From NCBI GenBank assembly GCA_028289305.1, contig JANQQO010000192.1:1-8386 (forward strand): a stretch of 8,386 nt of DNA, in the 5' to 3' direction. This document shows positions 4,479 to 8,386 of the stretch, in pieces. The notes under the pieces were generated by a model. The model did not search any database. It saw only the letters and a program-made list of their open reading frames with translations, and was not told the DNA's origin. Each line of letters begins with the position of its first letter. The stretch's first letter is position 1. Source of the stretch: Rickettsiales bacterium. Its GTDB lineage: Bacteria > Pseudomonadota > Alphaproteobacteria > Rickettsiales > JANQQO01. Position numbers and translations under genes: made by a program.

Positions 4479-5261
4479 CTAGCGTGCCACCCAGCCGCCA
4501 TCCATAGACAACGCCGCGCCGGTGATTTGCCGTGCCGCATCGCTGCATAAAAACACCACGAAGGCGCCAATCTGCTCTGGTGTTACAAATTGCAGTGACG
4601 GCTGCTTTTCGCCTAAAAGCCGCTGCTCTGCCTCTTTGACTGTAATCCCATCACGTTCCGCCCAGGCATCCACCTGTTGCTGCACCAGCGGGGTCAGCAC
4701 CCAGCCCGGGCAAATCGCATTACACGTGATATCGGCTTCCTCCGCAACCTCCAGCCCCACTACCTTGGTGAGCCCAACAATGCCATGCTTGCTTGCGACA
4801 TAGCCCGCTTTGCCGGGGCTTGCCACCAGCCCATGCGCAGAAGCGATATTAACAATCCGGCCATAGCCGCGCTCCCGCATGCCTGGCAAGGCCGCTTGAA
4901 TACTGTGAAACGCCGCAGAGAGATTGACCGCCAGCAGCAAATCCCACTTCTCCGCCGCGAATTCTTCCACCGGCGCTACATGCTGCACCCCGGCATTATT
5001 CACTAAGATATCCACCGCGCCAAGCTCACGCTCTGTCTCGGCAATCAGCTCCGCCACCGCGGGTGCAGTACTCAAATCCGCATCCGAATAGCGTGCACGC
5101 ACTCCGTGATCCTGCTCCAATCCGGCGCGTATCTTTTCAATTTCCTCCGCATCACCAAACCCACTCAGCATCACATCGCACCCTTCTTTTGCCAGGGTGG
5201 TTGCCACGCCTAAACCAATGCCACTGGTGGATCCCGTGACTACCGCTACTTTCCCACGCAT
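4479..5261 (-). CDS. bdhA: D-3-hydroxybutyrate dehydrogenase (SDR family)
   Basis: The 260-residue enzyme interconverts D-3-hydroxybutyrate and acetoacetate with NAD, normally in the cytoplasm during PHB or ketone use. The Rossmann motif TGSTSGIG is at residues 9-16 and NNAG at 88-91. The catalytic residues are Ser141, Tyr154 and Lys158. The residues that bind the substrate carboxylate in characterised bacterial enzymes are also present at a consistent offset: Gln93, His143, Lys151 and Gln195. This raises confidence above a generic SDR call. CPGWVLTPLV near 184-193 is typical of the subfamily. The start at 5261 has AAGGAG upstream. It heads the minus-strand run into the ArsC-like gene and dctQM, which suggests that the transporter brings in a related acid. 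Upstream lies a heptamer array instead of a clear promoter. Confidence 0.92.
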   Translation of the reverse strand: MRGKVAVVTGSTSGIGLGVATTLAKEGCDVMLSGFGDAEEIEKIRAGLEQDHGVRARYSDADLSTAPAVAELIAETERELGAVDILVNNAGVQHVAPVEEFAAEKWDLLLAVNLSAAFHSIQAALPGMRERGYGRIVNIASAHGLVASPGKAGYVASKHGIVGLTKVVGLEVAEEADITCNAICPGWVLTPLVQQQVDAWAERDGITVKEAEQRLLGEKQPSLQFVTPEQIGAFVVFLCSDAARQITGAALSMDGGWVAR

Positions 5262-5276
5262 AGTGTTCTCCTTTTT

Positions 5277-5325
5277 TTCGTTATTCGTTATTCGTTACTC
5301 GTTATTCGTTAGTTGTTATTCATTT
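5277..5325. repeat. Heptamer array TTCGTTA, seven units, next to the bdhA start
   Basis: Seven 7-mers follow in register: TTCGTTA three times, CTCGTTA, TTCGTTA, GTTGTTA and TTCATTT. The array ends 4 nt from the bdhA Shine-Dalgarno, so it lies in the bdhA leader or promoter region. Unit-number changes here could alter bdhA expression. Confidence 0.82.
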
Positions 5326-5388
5326 AAAAACTTCCCCTCCCCCTCTTGTCCTCCGAAGCCTTGGCGTAGGGGGATGAGGTGGGAGGCA

Positions 5389-5425
5389 AGATTTCGTTAA
5401 TGAGCATAGCGAATTTACGAAATCT
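5389..5425. repeat. Stem-loop between the two heptamer arrays
   Basis: AGATTTCGT (5389-5397) and ACGAAATCT (5417-5425) form a perfect 9-bp stem with a 19-nt loop. Pyrimidine-rich sequence at 5331-5345 and purine-rich sequence at 5368-5386 form an imperfect outer pairing. No T-run follows on the minus strand, so it is not an obvious terminator for the gene ending at 5484. Confidence 0.62.
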
Positions 5426-5437
5426 GGTGGGGGTATC

Positions 5438-5500
5438 ACTATTAACTATTAACTATTAACGATTCACGAATAACCAATAACCATTAACGACTCACAAACG
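5438..5500. repeat. Heptamer array ACTATTA/ACGAATA, about nine units, entering a coding end
   Basis: Three perfect ACTATTA units are followed in register by ACGATTC, ACGAATA, ACCAATA, ACCATTA, ACGACTC and ACAAACG. Read on the minus strand, units such as TATTCGT are rotations of the TTCGTTA unit at 5277-5325, so the two arrays face each other. The last units overlap the final codons and the stop of the gene ending at 5484. Confidence 0.75.
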
Positions 5501-5927
5501 GGTTTTTATGTTTTGCAAACCAGGTTTCGTCCACCACGACGCTATTACACATATGTAAAAATCCCTCCGCGGCAAAAATGCCGTATACCCCACCAATCGC
5601 ATTTTGTTCCGCCTCCGGAACAAAATAGGCGCCGTAGCCGCACGAGGTCGCATCGGTACGCACGATCATTCGCTCTGCACGCGGATTTCCACCCTTCCAT
5701 ACCGCATCCGGAATGAATGTTAAATCGATCACGCGATTGGGAAAAGCGCCATTATCTTCCGCCTTCGTTTCACGAATTTCGACCAATCTGCCGCGAAACG
5801 CGATGTTAGACGTTTCGATATCGTAACGATTTTTACAGCCGCAGCTATAGGGCAGTTCCGGCCCATTGGCCCAAGCACTCCCCGCCCAACACGCCACCAC
5901 CACGCCAACACACACGCGCCACATCAT
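5484..5927 (-). CDS. Small secreted protein, probable TIMP/NTR-like domain (second of a tandem pair)
   Basis: The product has 147 residues. A signal peptide is evident: a hydrophobic run at 5-15, then AWA with likely cleavage after residue 20. The mature protein begins with CGC (Cys29, Cys31), then has a GRLVEI strand, VWKGG (76-80), TSCGYG (94-99) and a late Cys126. The order 'early Cys, F-x-G, V-W-K-G, Cys-Gly, late Cys' is what I recall of small bacterial OB-fold proteins annotated as TIMP/NTR-like. The upstream gene shares it. The start ATG overlaps the upstream stop by 4 bp (ATGA), so translation is coupled. The final codons lie inside a heptamer repeat array, which may have replaced the original end. 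The molecular function is unknown, and the domain call rests on motif memory. Confidence 0.6.
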   Translation of the reverse strand: MMWRVCVGVVVACWAGSAWANGPELPYSCGCKNRYDIETSNIAFRGRLVEIRETKAEDNGAFPNRVIDLTFIPDAVWKGGNPRAERMIVRTDATSCGYGAYFVPEAEQNAIGGVYGIFAAEGFLHMCNSVVVDETWFAKHKNPFVSR

Positions 5928-6382
5928 TCATCCCCCCGATAGCTGATGAACGGTGCGCCGAGCCGTGCTAAATCCGTCGCCGCCTGGCGCAGTGGCTTTG
6001 TACGGCTACAGCTGCTTACGCGCTGCGGCCCCGCTTTAATATGATAGGTATAAATCAGATATTCCTCATCTTCCTCAAATGGGTAGCCCTCGCCAACGCT
6101 AAACCGCAAAATCCCATAAAAATCGCTGCGCGCGGTGCGCAGTTTCATCTCTTTTTTCGCCGGACCTTTCCACACATCCCGCACATCAACAAAAATATGG
6201 CTGATATCGCTTAAACGCCGCACCCGCGTGACCGTGCCGCTAAACACCGCCGTCGCATCATTCCACGCCTCTTCCACCGTCTGATCGTTACAGCGGGTGA
6301 TGGTAAAGGCCTGCGCGTGCGGCATGCCACCGAGCACAGAACTCATTACGACCACGAAACAATAAAGTGATTTAACCTGCAT
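5924..6382 (-). CDS. Small secreted protein, probable TIMP/NTR-like domain (first of a tandem pair)
   Basis: The product has 152 residues with a signal peptide likely cleaved after AQA (residues 23-25). The mature part holds Cys31, the strand AVFSGTVTRV (45-54), DVWKG (69-73), an acidic YLIYTY segment (108-113), and CSRTKPL (125-131) followed by ATDLARLG. WKG, the YLIY-type strand, CSRT and a terminal DL-x-x-LG are the marks of bacterial TIMP/NTR-like secreted proteins as I know them. This gene shows them more completely than its downstream partner. The two share an ancestor by motif order but are highly diverged. The Shine-Dalgarno before 6382 is poor; Met13 is an alternative but would spoil the signal peptide. 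The upstream gene ends 18 bp away, indicating one operon. Confidence 0.65.
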   Translation of the reverse strand: MQVKSLYCFVVVMSSVLGGMPHAQAFTITRCNDQTVEEAWNDATAVFSGTVTRVRRLSDISHIFVDVRDVWKGPAKKEMKLRTARSDFYGILRFSVGEGYPFEEDEEYLIYTYHIKAGPQRVSSCSRTKPLRQAATDLARLGAPFISYRGDE

Positions 6383-6400
6383 ATCAGATACATGAATTGT

Positions 6401-7021
6401 TTAAAATTCACCTTTGACCATTAAAACAGACGTCGCATATTTAGACTTAATAGCCTCTATGTCCCATCTATTTGCTGACATTTGCGCAACCAACTCATTT
6501 TCCAGCACCAAACCTTGAATAATGTAATATTTATCCTCAAAGGCACGGAACACCACCGCAAAAGGGCGGTCAATCGAGCCCTCATGTTTACAAATGAAAA
6601 TATGAAACCCACCGAAATGCACCTCATCCAATACAAAAACCGGGCTGGAAAAGCCCTCTCGTGCCTCCTGCACAAATTTTTCTTCATCTTCTGGTTGGTC
6701 TGGCTCACTCCCATCACTCTTTCGCATCATCTGATGCACATCTTCATACTCCTCTAATGTCTTCATAGTGTTAAAATACAGTAGGAGTGTTCCTTCAAAA
6801 TTTTCTCGTGAATATTCTTTTTCTTCAGTAACAACCTCCAGGGGATGACGGTACTTATAATATCGAAATTTATATTCTTTATCGTTGTATTCTGCCTCGA
6901 TGTGTTCAATCCTCAAAACGCTGCTCCAGCGTTCTTGTACGAACCCCTTTACTTCATCTGCACTCGCGGCAAACCCACCCCATGTAAGAAAAATACATAA
7001 AAAGCAAAAAACGGTTTTCAT
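6401..7021 (-). CDS. Secreted protein of unknown function downstream of era
   Basis: I do not recognise this family. The start at 7021 is chosen because AGGAG (7031-7035) precedes it at a good distance and because MKTVFCFLCIFLTWGGFAASA is then an obvious signal peptide, cleaved after residue 21. A longer in-frame reading from 7111 would overlap era and hide the signal. The product has 206 residues. The mature protein is charged, with an acidic stretch around residues 95-110 (DGSEPDQPEDEEKF) and alternating strands such as FAVVFRAF and YYIIQGLVL. It has no repeated cysteines or catalytic motif I can name. The gene is visibly richer in A/T than era upstream and bdhA downstream, which suggests a later arrival. 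It begins 13 bp after era, so it is probably co-transcribed. Confidence 0.75.
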   Translation of the reverse strand: MKTVFCFLCIFLTWGGFAASADEVKGFVQERWSSVLRIEHIEAEYNDKEYKFRYYKYRHPLEVVTEEKEYSRENFEGTLLLYFNTMKTLEEYEDVHQMMRKSDGSEPDQPEDEEKFVQEAREGFSSPVFVLDEVHFGGFHIFICKHEGSIDRPFAVVFRAFEDKYYIIQGLVLENELVAQMSANRWDIEAIKSKYATSVLMVKGEF

Positions 7022-7034
7022 TATCCGTGACTCC

Positions 7035-7958
7035 TTACTCCTGCGGAAACTCGAGTCCCAAATCCCGGTATAGCTCTGGGGCATCCTGCCAGTTTTCCCG
7101 TACTTTGACAAATAAAAACAAATGCACCGCCTTGCCGAGCAAGCGCCCTATCTCCTGCCGCGCTTTCTGGCTCACCTGCTTGATGCGCGCGCCATTCTTG
7201 CCGAGCAGGATCTTTTTCTGCCCCTCGCGCTCCACATACACCACCTGGTGGATCGTCACCGCATCGCCCTTTTCATGCGCCTCCCAGCGCTCCGTTTCCA
7301 CGGTCAGCGCGTAAGGCAGCTCCTGTTGCAGCTGCAGAAATAGCTGCTCGCGCGTCAGCTCCGCGGCTAAAAACCGCTCCGGCGCCTCGCATAATTGGTC
7401 ATGTGGATACGGCCATGCCTCATGCCGCGCACGCGCTATCAGCGCCTGTTTCACATCCGCCACCCCATCGCCAGTTTTCGCTGCAATCATAAACACCGCA
7501 TCACACGCAAACAGCGCCTGGCATTCCTGCACCAGCGTGAGTAGCCGCTCCTTCTGCACCGCATCCACTTTATTGAGCAGCAACAGCACCACCGGCCCGC
7601 TCTCTGCACTCACCCGCTTTTTCAGCTCGCGTAAAATCCGCTGCGTATCCGCGTACACGCCTTTCGCCGCATCCACCACCACCGCGATGCAGTCCACCCC
7701 CTCCAGGCTTTGCCAAGCCTGCTGCACCATTGCGCGGTCTAAGCGTTTTTTGGGTTGGAAAATCCCGGGCGTATCGATCACCACGAGCTGCGTATCGCCT
7801 TCGGTCACAATCGCGCGCAGGCTGGTGCGCGTGGTCTGCACTTTGGGCGTGACAATCGCGAGTTTGCTACCGACCAACGCGTTGATCAGCGTCGATTTCC
7901 CGGCATTCGGCGCGCCAATCAGCGCGACGAACGCCACCCGCTCATCACGCGTCGCCAT
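7035..7958 (-). CDS. era: GTPase Era
   Basis: Era is an essential GTPase that binds the 3' end of 16S rRNA and helps mature the 30S subunit. The 307-residue length is normal. The GTPase motifs are in order: G1 GAPNAGKST (15-23), switch I TTRT (42-45), G3 DTPG (62-65), G4 NKVD (129-132) and G5 AAK (159-161). The C-terminal KH domain carries GKNG (253-256) within ILLGKNGARIKQ. The start at 7958 has AGAGGTGA upstream and overlaps the end of rnc by 14 bp, giving translational coupling. The rnc-era order is common in bacteria and links rRNA cleavage with subunit assembly. No unusual residues were seen. Confidence 0.97.
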   Translation of the reverse strand: MATRDERVAFVALIGAPNAGKSTLINALVGSKLAIVTPKVQTTRTSLRAIVTEGDTQLVVIDTPGIFQPKKRLDRAMVQQAWQSLEGVDCIAVVVDAAKGVYADTQRILRELKKRVSAESGPVVLLLLNKVDAVQKERLLTLVQECQALFACDAVFMIAAKTGDGVADVKQALIARARHEAWPYPHDQLCEAPERFLAAELTREQLFLQLQQELPYALTVETERWEAHEKGDAVTIHQVVYVEREGQKKILLGKNGARIKQVSQKARQEIGRLLGKAVHLFLFVKVRENWQDAPELYRDLGLEFPQE

Positions 7959-8386
7959 CGCCTGTAATCACCTCTAGAAGTGCCGCAGCCGCATCGCGCT
8001 CTGCCGCTTTTTTGCTCGCCCCGCTGGCTTGCGCCGGCGCATATCCTTCCACTGCCGCTTCCACCGTGAATTCCGGCGCATGTGAGGGCCCCGTTGTCTC
8101 CGTCACCGTATAGACCGGCAGCTTCTTCCCTGCCGCCTGCGCCCATTCCTGCAGCGCGGTTTTGGGATCTTTCGGCGGGGCGGCCATCGCATCCGCCAGC
8201 GGCGCAAAGAGCGGCAGAATCACCCCGCGCGTTACGTCCAGCCCCGCATCAAGGTAAAGCGCACCAATCACCGCTTCCAGTGCATTCTCCAGCGTCGCAT
8301 CCTTATCGCGCCCGCCGCCCTGCGCCTCGCTTTCACCAAGGAGCAGCGCTTCGCCCACATCCAGTTCACGCGCAATCTGCGCCAGC
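7945..8386 (-). CDS. rnc: Ribonuclease III, C-terminal part (runs off the right edge)
   Basis: About 147 residues are visible; the N-terminus and the first catalytic motif lie beyond 8386. RNase III cleaves double-stranded RNA, including pre-rRNA. The visible catalytic-domain end reads LAQIARELD, then VGEALLLG, then LENALEAVIGALYLD, where the essential Glu of the second metal-binding motif is at 8275-8277. The position equivalent to Asp114 of E. coli is Asn here (codon 8284-8286). The double-stranded RNA binding domain follows (DPKTALQEWAQ to AAALLEVI), including the conserved GASKKAAERDAA. The apparent GTG at 8358 is internal and not the real start, since the frame stays open and conserved to the edge. 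The gene ends 14 bp into era. Confidence 0.95.
   Translation of the reverse strand, partial: LAQIARELDVGEALLLGESEAQGGGRDKDATLENALEAVIGALYLDAGLDVTRGVILPLFAPLADAMAAPPKDPKTALQEWAQAAGKKLPVYTVTETTGPSHAPEFTVEAAVEGYAPAQASGASKKAAERDAAAALLEVITGDGDA

Noticed and set aside
5277..5500. Heptamer arrays as a CRISPR array
   Set aside because: Units are 7 bp in direct tandem without spacers, and no cas gene is present.
7022..7111. 30-residue N-terminal extension of the unknown secreted protein
   Set aside because: It would overlap the era end by about 77 bp and bury the signal peptide; the start at 7021 has a good Shine-Dalgarno.
7537..7977. 146-codon plus-strand ORF opposite era
   Set aside because: Antisense shadow of the era GTPase domain.

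Overview
The window most likely comes from a free-living, flagellated alphaproteobacterium. The strongest pointer is a FliX-type flagellar assembly regulator (1349-1762, +), a family known essentially from Alphaproteobacteria. It lies divergent from flgI (1-366, -), the arrangement known from Caulobacter. An overlapping rnc-era pair, a PHB-cycle type 3-hydroxybutyrate dehydrogenase and a TRAP transporter fit the same group. Genus and order cannot be read from this sequence.

Layout. (1) 1-366: the 5' part of flgI, with a good sigma54 (-24/-12) promoter at 426-442 and two adjacent 22-bp repeats at 519-562 where an enhancer would sit. (2) 618-1295: the oddest part. It holds a long palindrome, a very AT-rich stretch, a near-consensus sigma70 promoter (775-803), a roughly 290-nt transcript made of successive hairpins around a 22-codon ORF with an ideal Shine-Dalgarno, a strong intrinsic terminator (1062-1095), a heptamer array, and a GTCATCC-type palindromic element. 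(3) 1349-1762: fliX. (4) 1762-2093: a convergent gap filled with an octamer array, palindromic elements and a 33-bp repeat pair. (5) 5261 down to 2094, minus strand: bdhA, an ArsC/YfgD-like gene, dctQ and dctM, closely spaced and probably co-transcribed. They are plausibly a hydroxy/keto-acid uptake and oxidation module, but no TRAP binding protein is present. (6) 5277-5500: two heptamer arrays in inverted orientation around a stem-loop. (7) 8386 down to 5484, minus strand: rnc (partial), era, an unrecognised secreted protein, and two tandem small secreted proteins that look like bacterial TIMP/NTR-like domains.

How the genes work together. FliX (with FlbD in Caulobacter) controls sigma54-dependent flagellar genes, so fliX beside a sigma54-driven flgI makes regulatory sense. 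RNase III and Era act in rRNA processing and 30S maturation. The three secreted proteins downstream of era are an accessory tail with no obvious link to that role. The best candidate for something undescribed is the independent short transcription unit at 775-1095. The second is the recurring pairing of 7-8 bp tandem arrays with palindromic elements in three gaps.
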